Shown: in pieces, positions 1 to 7,261 of the stretch
How positions within the stretch are numbered: position 1 is the first letter of the stretch
How the letters are laid out: each line of letters opens with the position of its first letter
Assembly: GCF_025506355.1 (NCBI RefSeq)
Contig: NZ_JANZYP010000028.1
Coordinates: 1 to 64,000 of the forward strand
DNA length: 64,000 nucleotides
Reading direction: 5' to 3'
Origin: Sphaerisporangium corydalis
Lineage (GTDB): Bacteria > Actinomycetota > Actinomycetes > Streptosporangiales > Streptosporangiaceae
The notes under the pieces: model-generated
Told to the model about the DNA's origin: nothing
What the model saw: only the letters and a program-made list of their open reading frames with translations
The model's database searches: none
Translations under genes and position numbers: made by a program

Positions 1-86
1 GTGAGGGGACGATTCGGTGGGGGCGGGAGGGGGTGGTCGTCGGGCCGGATGACCGTCGGGACAGGGCGGCGTGGCGGGAGGGGGAC

Positions 87-109
87 GTTTGGCGGGGAGT
101 GAGCGGGTA
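87..109 (+). promoter_or_regulatory. Stress-sigma-like promoter of the PRC-barrel gene
   Basis: GTTT at 87-90, 14 bases, then GGGTA at 105-109, about 45 bases before the start of the PRC-barrel gene. This fits the GTTT-N14..16-GGGTA pattern of SigB/SigF/SigH-type promoters in actinomycetes. The match is seen directly; the sigma factor is inferred. Confidence 0.5.
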
Positions 110-153
110 GGCGAAGGGTCCCGACGAAGTCCATCGAAGGGAGAACGAGAAAC

Positions 154-519
154 ATGCAGCAGGATCTTTGGAGCTTCAGCCCGACCGTCACCGGTGCCGG
201 CCAGACCTTCGACGTGGTGGGGTACCACGTCGAGGCCACGGACGGCAAGATCGGTTCGGTCGACGAGGCGACATACGACGTCGGCGAGAGCTACCTGATC
301 GTCGACACCGGTCCCTGGATCTTCGGCAAGAAGGTCATGCTTCCCGCGAGCACGGTCACCCAGATCGACCCGCAGGAGAAGAAGGTCTTCCTCAGCCGCA
401 CCAAGCAGGAGATCAAGGACTCGCCCGAGTTCGACGAGGGCGCCTTCAAGGAGCCCGCGTACCGCACCCAGGTCGGCGACTACTACGGTCGCTTCCCCTT
501 CGGGCCGGGCACCTTGTAG
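154..519 (+). CDS. PRC-barrel domain protein
   Basis: A soluble protein of 121 residues. Residues about 20-75 read as a PRC-barrel: a strand pattern with VVGYHVEATDGKIGSVDE, then YLIVDTG, then IFGKKVMLPASTV. This is the small beta-barrel shared by the reaction-centre H subunit and RimM. In actinomycetes stand-alone PRC-barrel proteins are common in stress-induced gene sets, but their ligands are mostly unknown. There is no signal peptide or membrane segment. The start follows a purine-rich stretch (GGGAGAACGAG). The stress-sigma-like promoter upstream suggests induction in stress or stationary phase. The last codons and stop are duplicated just downstream. Confidence 0.88.
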   Translation: MQQDLWSFSPTVTGAGQTFDVVGYHVEATDGKIGSVDEATYDVGESYLIVDTGPWIFGKKVMLPASTVTQIDPQEKKVFLSRTKQEIKDSPEFDEGAFKEPAYRTQVGDYYGRFPFGPGTL

Positions 520-551
520 CAAGGACCACCTTCGGGCCGGGCACCCTCTAG
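498..551 (+). repeat. Direct repeat spanning the PRC-barrel stop codon
   Basis: 22 bases at 498-519, ending in the TAG stop, are repeated at 530-551 with 20 of 22 identical and again ending in TAG. Each copy begins CTTCGGGCCGGGCACC. The period is 32 bases. One of several such duplications in the window. Confidence 0.9.
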
Positions 552-579
552 GCCATCACCCGACCCAGGGAAGTAGTAC

Positions 580-610
580 GGAAGGCCGCGCCGGGGAGGC
601 GCGGCCTTCC
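580..610 (+). terminator. Strong hairpin between convergent genes
   Basis: A perfect 13-bp stem, GGAAGGCCGCGCC at 580-592 and its complement at 598-610, with loop GGGGA. There is no U-run, as is usual in high-GC actinomycetes. It sits between the convergent PRC-barrel and nucleotidyltransferase genes and can serve both. Confidence 0.8.
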
Positions 611-660
611 GCCGTGTCAGGGCCGGGCCGGGAGGCGCGGCCCTCCGCCGTGTCAGGGCC
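597..660 (-). repeat. Direct repeat spanning the nucleotidyltransferase stop codon
   Basis: 28 bases at 597-624 recur at 633-660 with 27 of 28 identical, period 36. The second copy contains the minus-strand stop codon at 653-655. The first copy also forms one arm of the terminator hairpin. Confidence 0.9.
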
Positions 661-1255
661 AGGTGGTGTCGGCGTTGGGGGGTGGGGGTTTGGGGCAGGC
701 GACGCCGAGGCGGTCCAGGAGGGTGAGGAAGGTCGCGGCGTACGGGCTGACCGAGGCGGCGACGGCGACCCGGTCCCAGTCGACCTGCTCCCGGAGCGCC
801 CGGACCTGCGGCAGCATCGAGCCGTAGTCGCAACTGTGCTCCGACATGGGCAGGATCCACGAGATGACCAGGTCGGTCGCGTCGAGCACCGGCAGGCTCA
901 GCGCCGCCGTGTTGATCATGTCAGCCCGCTCGATCATCGCCGGCGTGATCGCCCGCTCGTCGATCCTGAAGATGAGGTCGACGAGCCTGTCCCCCTCGTC
1001 GAACGCCTTGACCAGCCAGTCCTCTGGCGGTTTGGCGGTGCGGAACCCCACCTCCCGCAGCTTCTCCAGCGCCCGTGGCACGTCCTCCTCCACCAGCACG
1101 AAGTCCACGTCGTGCAGTGAAGGGGCCGCTCCCCTGGCGTAGGCCGCGCACCCGCCCGCGAGCGCGAACCGCACCCCTTCGGCTTTGAGCACGGAACCGG
1201 CGCGCTTGAGTGTGTCGATGATGGCGTCGGTGACCTCATGCGTGTGGCTGCCCAA
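653..1255 (-). CDS. Minimal nucleotidyltransferase-fold protein
   Basis: About 200 residues. Residues near 20-50 carry the nucleotidyltransferase signature: a GG pair in FALAGGCAAYARG, then the acidic pair in LHDVDFVLVE. This is the pattern of MNT/AbiEii-type and lincosamide-type nucleotidyltransferases, which move a nucleotidyl group from NTP to a substrate or protein. The substrate is unknown. No HEPN or AbiEi partner lies next to it, so an antitoxin or toxin role has no support here. I chose a TTG start at 1255 because a G-rich ribosome binding site precedes it and the fold begins soon after; the frame stays open upstream, so the start is uncertain. Confidence 0.7.
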   Translation of the reverse strand: MGSHTHEVTDAIIDTLKRAGSVLKAEGVRFALAGGCAAYARGAAPSLHDVDFVLVEEDVPRALEKLREVGFRTAKPPEDWLVKAFDEGDRLVDLIFRIDERAITPAMIERADMINTAALSLPVLDATDLVISWILPMSEHSCDYGSMLPQVRALREQVDWDRVAVAASVSPYAATFLTLLDRLGVACPKPPPPNADTTWP

Positions 1256-1348
1256 GACCCCCCCTACGGTTAGAGATCCCGTGTACCCGCGCCGTTTCCG
1301 GTGCAAACGCGGCGCATGGCCGGGCGCCGTACGGGTAGGCGGCGCCGT

Positions 1349-1867
1349 ATGACCAACACAATTGCGAACACACTTCGTAAGGAGGAACGAGCCTACGAGA
1401 ACGGCGCTGAACGGCCGCTGGGCTCCTACCTGCGCGTTCTCGGAGTCTACGGCGGTGCGGTGGCCGGCCTCCTTGCCCTGGGCAGGCTGACCGGCGCCCG
1501 GCCGCCGAAGCGGATCTCCCCGATGGACCTGCTCCTGATGGGCCTGAGCACGCACCGGATGTCGCGGACGCTCACCAAGGACCCGGTCACCAGCCCCCTC
1601 CGGGCGCCCTTCACCCGGTACACCGGGGTGAGCGGGCCCGCCGAGCTGAAGGAGGAGGTCCGCGGCCACGGCATCAAGCACGCGATCGGCGAGCTGGTGA
1701 CGTGCCCGTTCTGCATCGCGCAGTGGGTGGCGACCGCGTACGCGGCCGGGATGGTCTTCGCCCCCGGCGTCACCCGCCTCGCCGGGGTCACGATGTCCGC
1801 CGTCGCTGTCTCCGACTGGCTCCAGCTCGTGTACGGGAAGCTGATGACGCCGGCCGAGGAGGAGTGA
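1349..1867 (+). CDS. DUF1360 family membrane protein
   Basis: 172 residues. The C-terminal half holds the DUF1360 core: a segment with LLLMGLSTHRMSRTLTKDPVTSPLR, then the Cys motif TCPFCIAQW, then a hydrophobic segment. Members are small membrane proteins of unknown function, frequent in actinomycetes and Bacillus (the YvbH/YndB neighbourhoods). A hydrophobic segment near residues 32-46 gives a second membrane span. The ATG at 1349 begins MTNTIANTLRKEERAYE; a purine-rich AAGGAGGA at 1379-1386 lies inside the coding frame with no usable start after it. GGGTA at 1333-1337 could be a -10 element. The stop overlaps the next start by one base (TGATG), so the three genes here form an operon. Confidence 0.85.
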   Translation: MTNTIANTLRKEERAYENGAERPLGSYLRVLGVYGGAVAGLLALGRLTGARPPKRISPMDLLLMGLSTHRMSRTLTKDPVTSPLRAPFTRYTGVSGPAELKEEVRGHGIKHAIGELVTCPFCIAQWVATAYAAGMVFAPGVTRLAGVTMSAVAVSDWLQLVYGKLMTPAEEE

Positions 1868-2124
1868 TGTCGGAGATCTCCCTCAGCGGCTCGCTGAAGG
1901 TCCTTCAGGAGAACCCGTACGGCAAGTGGTTCGGGATAGCCGCGCTGGGGCTGGTCGCCTGCACCCTGCTCAGCGTGGTGGCGGGGCAGGCGGGGGCCGT
2001 CTGGCTGACCGTCCTGCTGGGCCTGCTGGCGTACGCCGCGCTCGCGGCGGTGCTGTTCACCGTACGGCGGATGGTGCGGGCGCACCGGCGCGAAAGGATC
2101 AGGAAACAACATGACGTTGAGTGA
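1867..2124 (+). CDS. Small two-span membrane protein
   Basis: 85 residues with two hydrophobic segments (about 20-38 and 42-62) and a basic C-terminal tail (RRMVRAHRRERIRKQ). I do not recognise the family. The start overlaps the upstream DUF1360 stop by one base and the end overlaps the following gene by 14 bases, so translation is probably coupled. Likely a membrane component made together with its two neighbours. Confidence 0.8.
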   Translation: MSEISLSGSLKVLQENPYGKWFGIAALGLVACTLLSVVAGQAGAVWLTVLLGLLAYAALAAVLFTVRRMVRAHRRERIRKQHDVE

Positions 2125-2611
2125 CATGGCCGGGCCCGGTTCCGACGAGAGCCACAAGGAACGGGTCGACCGTGAGCTCGGCGAGCTCCTCCAGGGGTTA
2201 CGGGTGGCGGCCACGGGCGTGCAGGTCCTGTTCGCCTTCCTGCTCACCCTCCCCTTCTCCGCCGGGTTCGGGAAGGTCGACCAGGCGGGCCGGTGGCTGT
2301 TCTACGTGGCGATGCTGAGCGCCGCCGTGGCCTCCATCTGCTTCATCGCCCCGGCGACGCAGCACAGGATCCTGTTCCGCACCCAGCTCAAGGAGCTCAT
2401 GCTCCACCGCGCCAACCGGCTCGGCATCGTGGGCGGGGTCGCGCTGGCCACCTCCATGACCTGCTCGACCGGGCTGGTCGTGGAGGCGTTCCTCGGGATC
2501 CTGCCTGCGGCCCTGCTCGCGGGCGGGGTGGCCGGGCTGAGCGCCTGGCTGTGGTTCGTCGAGCCGCTGGTCTCCCGGTACCGCAGGCGCGACGAGGTCG
2601 AGCCGGCCTAG
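2111..2611 (+). CDS. DUF6328-like integral membrane protein
   Basis: 166 residues. A soluble N-terminus with the pattern KERVDRELGELLQGLRVA is followed by four hydrophobic segments (about 35-55, 65-85, 103-125 and 130-150). The pattern ELLQGLRVAATGVQVLFAFLL followed by a PF motif is typical of the DUF6328 family of actinomycete membrane proteins, whose function is unknown. It overlaps the upstream gene by 14 bases and ends the operon; a terminator hairpin follows. Confidence 0.82.
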   Translation: MTLSDMAGPGSDESHKERVDRELGELLQGLRVAATGVQVLFAFLLTLPFSAGFGKVDQAGRWLFYVAMLSAAVASICFIAPATQHRILFRTQLKELMLHRANRLGIVGGVALATSMTCSTGLVVEAFLGILPAALLAGGVAGLSAWLWFVEPLVSRYRRRDEVEPA

Positions 2612-2636
2612 CACCGGACGAAGGACGAGGGCGCTG

Positions 2637-2675
2637 ACGGGCGCCTCTCCGGCACCGCGCCGGGGAGGCGCCCGT
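2637..2675 (+). terminator. Hairpin terminator after the DUF6328-like gene
   Basis: A stem of 16-17 pairs, beginning ACGGGCGCCTC and closing with GAGGCGCCCGT, with one T-G wobble and a 5-base loop, 26 bases after the stop codon. Confidence 0.78.
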
Positions 2676-2858
2676 TCCCGTCCCGGGGCCCCGGATGCCC
2701 CTGCGGCCATGGGGCCGGCGGGCGCGCGTACGCCGCGGTGGCCCGGGGCCGCGTTCGCCAAGAAGGCCCCCTCAGGAGGCCACGGCTCGGCCAAGAATCG
2801 AGCCCGCGAAAGAGTTGATCCTCGAAAACGTTAAGGCTGGATTTGTCAGGGCAGAGGG

Positions 2859-3014
2859 ATGCCCATGGGTACACTTCTTTGGCTCATCGCCGTCGTTCTG
2901 GTCATCGCCGGGATCTACGTCATCCTGGCCCGTCGCGACCTCCTCTGGGGGATCGTCCTCATCGTCGTCGGGTTGCTCGTCGGCCCGGGCGGCGTCAGCA
3001 TTTTTCATCCGTAA
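2859..3014 (+). CDS. GPGG-motif small membrane protein
   Basis: A 51-residue protein that is easy to miss because of its length. It starts MPMGTLLWLIAVVLVIAGIY, has a charged turn (ARRDLL), a second hydrophobic segment (WGIVLIVVGLLVG) and the diagnostic GPGG at residues 42-45. This matches the GPGG-motif small membrane proteins of actinomycetes, predicted to be helical-hairpin membrane proteins of unknown function. The start is supported by GCAGAGGG just upstream. It stands alone between the DUF6328-like gene and a minus-strand gene. Confidence 0.82.
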   Translation: MPMGTLLWLIAVVLVIAGIYVILARRDLLWGIVLIVVGLLVGPGGVSIFHP

Positions 3015-3306
3015 CAGCACCTCGAAGAAGAGGCGAGTTGGGACGCGCAAGCGGCGGACCGGCCGATCCGGTCCGCCGGCCGCGGCCGTCCCACCTCGAG
3101 GATCCGGCGGCCCACGGCCGCGCGGGCTCCGCCTGGGCCACGTCGTCTGACGCCGGCCCCGGCACTTCCCAGAGGATTGACGAATACAGCGGCCGGCCGC
3201 ACCAACGGGCCGGACCGCCTGACATCATGCGGCCATTCCCAGAAGAAGACTTTCTTCATCGGAATTTCACACGTGTTGCCTTATCGCCCATCCATTCGTG
3301 AAAACC

Positions 3307-3339
3307 CCGGCCCCGCCCAGGAATCCTGGACGGGGCCGG
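3307..3339 (-). terminator. Terminator of the BON/metallophosphoesterase operon
   Basis: A near-perfect inverted repeat: CCGGCCCCG and CCAGG arms around AAT. On the minus strand it is followed by GGGGTTTT, a typical intrinsic terminator, 48 bases after the metallophosphoesterase stop. Confidence 0.82.
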
Positions 3340-3407
3340 CAGCTTTTGGGGGCCTCCAGACCGGTCGGCACCGCCCCGGAAGCGGGTCAGCAGCTTTCGG
3401 GGTCCTC
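3339..3407 (-). repeat. Diverged direct repeat at the metallophosphoesterase 3' end
   Basis: GCAGCTTTTGGGGGCCTC at 3339-3356 and GCAGCTTTCGGGGTCCTC at 3390-3407 agree at 16 of 18 positions, period 51. The second copy is the last codons of the gene, next to the stop at 3387-3389. It looks like an older version of the stop-codon duplications elsewhere in the window. Confidence 0.65.
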
Positions 3408-4121
3408 GCCGCCCAGACAGTAGACGGCGTACGCCCGCCCGAGCACGGGCAGCGCCACGTTGCGCACCCGCAGGCCGCCCGGGGTGACCCCTTTCTCGAC
3501 ACCGGCGTGCGCGTGCCCGTGGAGGAACAGGTCGGCGCCCTCGGAGTCGACGGCCTCGGCCAGCAGGTAGCTCCCGAGGAACGGATAGATCTCCAGCGGC
3601 TCGCCCGCCAGGGTGTCCTTGACCGGCGAATAGTGGCTGAGCACCACCCGGTAGTCGGTGTCCAGGCCCTTGAGCGCCTTGTGCCACAGCTCGGCGATCT
3701 CCCTGGTGTGCCGGACGAACGACTTCATCTGCGGCTCGCCGAACTCGCTGGCGCACTTGCCCGCGAACCCGCCGCCGAACCCCTTGCCGCCCACCACGCC
3801 CAGCCGTACGCCGCCGAAGTCCAGGACCGTGGAGTCGTCGGTCAGCACGCGGATCCCGGCGTCGCCGAGCAGCTCGGCGATCTCGTCCTCGGCGTCGGAC
3901 TGGTAGTCGTGGTTGCCGAGCACGGCGACCACCGGAACCGGCAGGTCGCGGAACTCCTCGGCCACGATCCTGCCTTCCTCGGGGGTGCCGTGTCGGGTCA
4001 GGTCGCCCGCGAGCAGCAGGACGTCGGCCCGCTCCTCGATGCCCTCGAGCCTGCGGCGGTACCTCCCTCGGATGTCCTCGCCGAGGTGGACGTCACCGAC
4101 GGCCGCGACTCTGATCTTCAC
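3387..4121 (-). CDS. Calcineurin-like metallophosphoesterase
   Basis: 244 residues with the full set of metallophosphoesterase motifs: GDVHLG near residue 9, GDLTRHG near 40, the GNHDY motif near 70, a His in VLSHYSP near 160 and GHAHAG near 200. These ligands bind two metal ions, and the family hydrolyses phosphomono- or diesters. The substrate cannot be read from the sequence. No signal peptide is visible, so it is probably cytosolic. The start ATG overlaps the stop of the upstream BON-domain gene by 4 bases, so the two are translationally coupled. Confidence 0.9.
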   Translation of the reverse strand: MKIRVAAVGDVHLGEDIRGRYRRRLEGIEERADVLLLAGDLTRHGTPEEGRIVAEEFRDLPVPVVAVLGNHDYQSDAEDEIAELLGDAGIRVLTDDSTVLDFGGVRLGVVGGKGFGGGFAGKCASEFGEPQMKSFVRHTREIAELWHKALKGLDTDYRVVLSHYSPVKDTLAGEPLEIYPFLGSYLLAEAVDSEGADLFLHGHAHAGVEKGVTPGGLRVRNVALPVLGRAYAVYCLGGEDPESC

Positions 4122-4444
4122 AGGGTCTCCTCCTCTCCAGGGTCCCTGACCTCGACGACGGTGACCTCGTTGCGCACCTTCAGGCCGGGCGCGGTCTCGC
4201 CCGCGACGGCGGCCACCAGCAGCCGGCGCTCGTCGCCCTCCACCTGGCCGCGCAGGAACAGCAGGTCGCCCCGGATGTCGACCCGGATGCCCAGCTCGTA
4301 GGTCCGCTCGTCCTCCGCGAGCGCCCGCTGCACGCGGGCGGCCACGTAGTGCGGCGCGTCTCCGTGGGGCGCGTCTTCATGGGGCACTGCTTCGTGCGAC
4401 GCGGCTTCGTGCGACACGGTGTGGTTCCCGGTCTCGTGGGACAT
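4118..4444 (-). CDS. BON-domain protein with a His-rich N-terminus
   Basis: 108 residues. The second half (about 35-100) reads as a BON domain: an amphipathic helix (VAARVQRALAEDERT), a strand with VDIRGDLLFLRGQV, then a helix and the strand VRNEVTVVEV. BON domains are thought to bind phospholipid or stabilise membranes. The first 30 residues are unusual: a degenerate SHEA/PHED/PHGD repeat with eight His that could bind metal. The ATG at 4444 has a very strong GGAGGGGGG binding site; an upstream in-frame ATG has none. It is the first gene of an operon with the metallophosphoesterase. Confidence 0.82.
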   Translation of the reverse strand: MSHETGNHTVSHEAASHEAVPHEDAPHGDAPHYVAARVQRALAEDERTYELGIRVDIRGDLLFLRGQVEGDERRLLVAAVAGETAPGLKVRNEVTVVEVRDPGEEETL

Positions 4445-4476
4445 GATCCCCCCTCCGATCGAGTGCAGGCTCCTGC

Positions 4477-4545
4477 CTGTGCCCGGGGGGACGGGCGTTG
4501 AAACCAAGGGCTGTGCCCGGCGCGCGGGCGTTGAAACCAGGGAGG
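4477..4545 (-). repeat. Tandem 34-bp repeat holding two stress-sigma-like promoters
   Basis: Two adjacent 34-base units, each starting CTGTGCCCGG and containing GGGCGTTGAAACCA. On the minus strand each reads GTTT, 15 or 16 bases, then GGGCA: GTTT at 4504-4501 with GGGCA at 4484-4480, and GTTT at 4537-4534 with GGGCA at 4518-4514. This resembles GTTT-N-GGGTA with T to C in the -10 box. The duplication is seen directly; promoter function is inferred. Confidence 0.6.
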
Positions 4546-4795
4546 TTTCAGCCCTCTTTTTGAGGATAGAACCGTCCGTTGACAAGACGCATGCGCCGCC
4601 CCCGACGACGTGGGCGGTGGGTGCGGGTCATCCGATCTCCAGTCCCCAAGGCAGCGAGCGCTCAGGTCACCCGGCCGGACTCCGGACGGTCCCGCCCACG
4701 GCGGGACACCGTCGGCGCCGGCGTCGTGCACCTTGTCACCCGTGCACCGCGTGACCGCGTTCCGCCCTTCCTAGTCGTGTCGTGATTCGCCCTTT

Positions 4796-4809
4796 CGTGA
4801 TCGGTCACG
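4796..4809 (+). promoter_or_regulatory. Dyad upstream of the glycosyltransferase
   Basis: CGTGA-TCGG-TCACG, a perfect 5-bp dyad about 110 bases before the glycosyltransferase start. It resembles half of a CRP-type site, but the 4-base spacing is two short of the CRP consensus. Regulator unknown. Confidence 0.3.
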
Positions 4810-4916
4810 CCCGGCGGCGGTTCTCCGGCCGGACGGCGCGCGCGGGTCACCGGGCGTCCCCTGCCCCGCGACCGGGCCAGGGACCATGCAGGGTTCGGCA
4901 ACATGGAGGAGACCCG

Positions 4917-6134
4917 GTGAAGATAGCGATGGTGTCCGAGCACGCGAGCCCGCTCGCCGCGCTCGGGGGCGAGGATTCCGGCGGCCAGAACGTCCATGTC
5001 GCGGCCCTGGCCCGGGGTCTGGCCGCCAGGGGACACGAGGTCGCCGTCTACACCCGCAGGGACGGCGCGGAGCTGCCCGAGGAGGTGGCGTTCGCCCCCG
5101 GCGTCCGGGTGGTCCACGTCCCCGCCGGCCCGCCGTCCAGGATCTCCAAGGACGCGATCCTTCCCTGGGTCCCCGATTTCGCGCACTGGCTGCGGCAGCA
5201 CTGGACGTTCCAGCCGCCGGACGTCGTGCACAGCCACTTCTGGATGAGCGGCCTGGCCGCCCTGGCGGCGGCCAGGGATCCGGGGATCCCGGTCGTGCAC
5301 ACCTTCCACGCCCTCGGCGTGGTCAAGCGGCGCCACCAGGGGGCGGGCGACCCGAGCCCCCGGGAGCGGCTGAAGGCGGAGGCCGTGATCGCCCACGGCG
5401 TCGACCGCGTGATCGCCACGTGCGGCGACGAGGCCGGTGAGCTGCTCCGGATGGACGTCCCCCGGCGCTCGGTCCAGGTGGTCCCCTGCGGGGTCGACTG
5501 CGCGGACTTCGGCCCCGCCGGTCCTGTCGCGCCCCGGCCGCGCGGCCGGAGACTGCTGTCCATCGGGCGGCTGGTGCCCCGCAAGGGGGTGAGCACGGCC
5601 ATCGAGGCCATGCGCCTGGTTCCCGGCGCCGAGCTGATCGTCGCGGGCGGGCCGCTCCCGCAGGACCTGGACGACGACCCCGAGGTGGCGCGGCTGCGCC
5701 GGGTGGCGTCCGAGGCCGGGGTGCTCGGCCGGGTCCGCTTCGTCGGGCGGGTCGCCCACGAGCAGGTGCCCGCGCTCATGCGCTCGGCCGACGTGGCCGT
5801 GTGCGTGCCCTGGTACGAGCCGTTCGGCATGGTCGCCCTGGAGGCCATGGCGTGCGGGCTCCCTGTGGTCGCCTCCGCCGTGGGCGGCCATTGCGAGACC
5901 GTCGTCGGCGGCGTGACCGGCCTCCTGGTCCCGCCCCGTGAGCCGAGGGCGCTCGCCACGGCCGTCAACACTCTTCTCGGCGACCCCGGACTGCTCGCGG
6001 CCTACGGCCAGGCGGGCGCCGCGCGGGCGCGTGCGCGGTACGACTGGCCCCGCGTCGCGGAGGAGACCTGCGCCGTCTACGAGCAGGTCCTCGCGGCCCG
6101 GGGGCGCGTCCCCATCGGAAGGAAGGCATCGTGA
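4917..6134 (+). CDS. GT-B glycosyltransferase, family 4 type
   Basis: 405 residues. The N-terminal Rossmann domain opens KIAMVSEHASPLAALGGEDSGGQNVHV, the acceptor-domain pattern of sucrose-phosphate-synthase and MshA-like family 4 enzymes. The C-terminal domain carries SIGRLVPRKG, then the nucleotide-sugar E-x7-E motif in YEPFGMVALEAMACGLPVV. Such retaining enzymes transfer a sugar from a nucleotide donor; donor and acceptor are unknown. I chose the GTG at 4917 because GGAGA lies 6 bases upstream and the fold starts at once. The next gene, a family 9 glycosyltransferase, starts 43 bases later, so the two may build one cell-surface glycan or glycolipid. Confidence 0.88.
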   Translation: MKIAMVSEHASPLAALGGEDSGGQNVHVAALARGLAARGHEVAVYTRRDGAELPEEVAFAPGVRVVHVPAGPPSRISKDAILPWVPDFAHWLRQHWTFQPPDVVHSHFWMSGLAALAAARDPGIPVVHTFHALGVVKRRHQGAGDPSPRERLKAEAVIAHGVDRVIATCGDEAGELLRMDVPRRSVQVVPCGVDCADFGPAGPVAPRPRGRRLLSIGRLVPRKGVSTAIEAMRLVPGAELIVAGGPLPQDLDDDPEVARLRRVASEAGVLGRVRFVGRVAHEQVPALMRSADVAVCVPWYEPFGMVALEAMACGLPVVASAVGGHCETVVGGVTGLLVPPREPRALATAVNTLLGDPGLLAAYGQAGAARARARYDWPRVAEETCAVYEQVLAARGRVPIGRKAS

Positions 6135-6177
6135 ACTCCCAGGACCCCCCGCTATCCCCCGTGAGGGGGCAGGAACG

Positions 6178-7074
6178 ATGAGCGTCGCGGTGGTGCTGCG
6201 GGCGCACGGCGTCGGTGAGCTGCTCACCGCCGTGCCGGCCCTCCGGGCGCTGCGCCGCGGCGGCCTGGGCGTGGTGCTCGCCGCGCCACCGGAGCTGAGC
6301 GACCTGGCCCTGCTGACCGGGGCGGTGGAGGGCCTGCTGCCCACGAGCGGCCTGGACGAGTTCATGTGGAACGGGCGGCGGCCCGACCTGGCCGTCAACA
6401 TGCACGGCCGGGGGCCGAAGAGCCACCACCTGCTGATGGACGCGCGCCCCCGGCGGCTGTGGGCGTTCGCCAACCCGGCGATGCCCCGGCTGAAGGGGCC
6501 GTCCTGGCACGAGCACGAGCACGAGGTGGAGCGGTGGTGCCGCCTGGTCCGGTGGTACGGCTCGCGCGCGGACCCCGACGACCTCATGCTCCCTGTCCCG
6601 CTCTGCCCGAACCCGGCGCCGGGCGCGGTCGTGATCCATCCGGGCGGCCGGGACGCGGCGCGGCGGTGGCCGCCCGGGCGTTTCGCGGAGGTCGCCAGGG
6701 CCATGGCCGCCGAGGGGCTGCGCCCCGTGGTGACGGGCACCCGCAGGGAACGCCCCATGGCCCTGCTGGTCGCCGCCCAGGCCGGGCTGCTCCCCCGGAG
6801 CGTGCTGGCCGGCCGCACGACCCTGAGGGAGCTGTGCGCCCTGGTGTCGGGGGCGGGCCTGGTGGTCAGCGCGGACACCGGGGTGGCCAACCTGGCCACC
6901 GCCTACGGGACGCCGTCGGTGGTGGTGTTCGGGCCCGGCTCGCCCGCCCGGTGGGGACCGCCGGCCGACCGGCCGCGGCACCGGGCCCTCTCACGGGGTA
7001 CCGACCCCCGGTCGGTGACCGTGGAAGAGGTCGTCGCGGCGGGCCGCGCGGTGCTGTCGGTGCCCGTCCCCTGA
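6178..7074 (+). CDS. Glycosyltransferase family 9 (heptosyltransferase-like)
   Basis: 298 residues. The N-terminus (VAVVLRAHGVGELLTAVPALRALRR) and the C-terminal motifs HPGGRDAARRWPPGRFAEVARAM and SADTGVANLATAYGTPSVVVFG are those of family 9, which includes ADP-heptose:LPS heptosyltransferases. Gram-positive actinomycetes lack LPS, so the acceptor must differ; a surface polysaccharide or glycolipid is possible. The start has AGGAACG just upstream. Follows the family 4 enzyme after 43 bases on the same strand. Confidence 0.88.
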   Translation: MSVAVVLRAHGVGELLTAVPALRALRRGGLGVVLAAPPELSDLALLTGAVEGLLPTSGLDEFMWNGRRPDLAVNMHGRGPKSHHLLMDARPRRLWAFANPAMPRLKGPSWHEHEHEVERWCRLVRWYGSRADPDDLMLPVPLCPNPAPGAVVIHPGGRDAARRWPPGRFAEVARAMAAEGLRPVVTGTRRERPMALLVAAQAGLLPRSVLAGRTTLRELCALVSGAGLVVSADTGVANLATAYGTPSVVVFGPGSPARWGPPADRPRHRALSRGTDPRSVTVEEVVAAGRAVLSVPVP

Positions 7075-7106
7075 CCGTGTGAGGGGCTCTCGCCGCGGGG
7101 GGCGAT

Positions 7107-7130
7107 GTTTGGAAGGCCTCCCGGGCGGTA
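7107..7130 (+). promoter_or_regulatory. Stress-sigma-like promoter
   Basis: GTTT at 7107-7110, 15 bases, then CGGTA at 7126-7130, upstream of the small membrane protein gene at 7262. One mismatch to GTTT-N-GGGTA. Confidence 0.35.
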
Positions 7131-7133
7131 GCT

Positions 7134-7148
7134 GTTCCGAAACGGAAC
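7134..7148 (+). promoter_or_regulatory. Perfect palindrome GTTCCG-AAA-CGGAAC
   Basis: A perfect 6-bp dyad with a 3-base centre, four bases after the predicted -10 element and 113 bases before the gene. Position and symmetry suit a repressor site; the protein is unknown. Confidence 0.4.
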
Positions 7149-7261
7149 TCGCCGGTAGGAAGCACGCGGGCGCGATCCGCCCGTCGGCTCCCGCCGCACA
7201 CGGAGCGAACATGTCATCGGATTTGTCGGGTAATGGGAGTTTTCAGCGCAGAGGGGGAGCG

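Larger units (their letters stand above)
4445..4916. other. Intergenic region between divergent genes
   Basis: 472 bases without a gene I can support. The left part has the duplicated promoter-like element of the BON operon and an inverted repeat TGAAACC-AGGGA-GGTTTCA at 4532-4550. The right part leads to the glycosyltransferase and has a CGTGA-TCGG-TCACG dyad at 4796-4809. Open frames in it are shadows caused by high GC. Confidence 0.7.

Noticed and set aside
653-1255. Abortive infection or toxin-antitoxin pair
   Set aside because: The nucleotidyltransferase has no AbiEi or HEPN partner next to it.
1256-1681. N-terminal extension of the nucleotidyltransferase frame
   Set aside because: Overlaps the DUF1360 gene on the other strand and has no recognisable fold; the TTG at 1255 has a better binding site.
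4493-4540. CRISPR-like GTTGAAAC repeat
   Set aside because: Only two copies with a 34-base period and no room for spacers; no cas gene in the window. It fits a duplicated promoter better.
4662-6899. Open frame of 745 codons on the minus strand over the glycosyltransferases
   Set aside because: No domains; the plus strand carries two clear glycosyltransferases in the same region.
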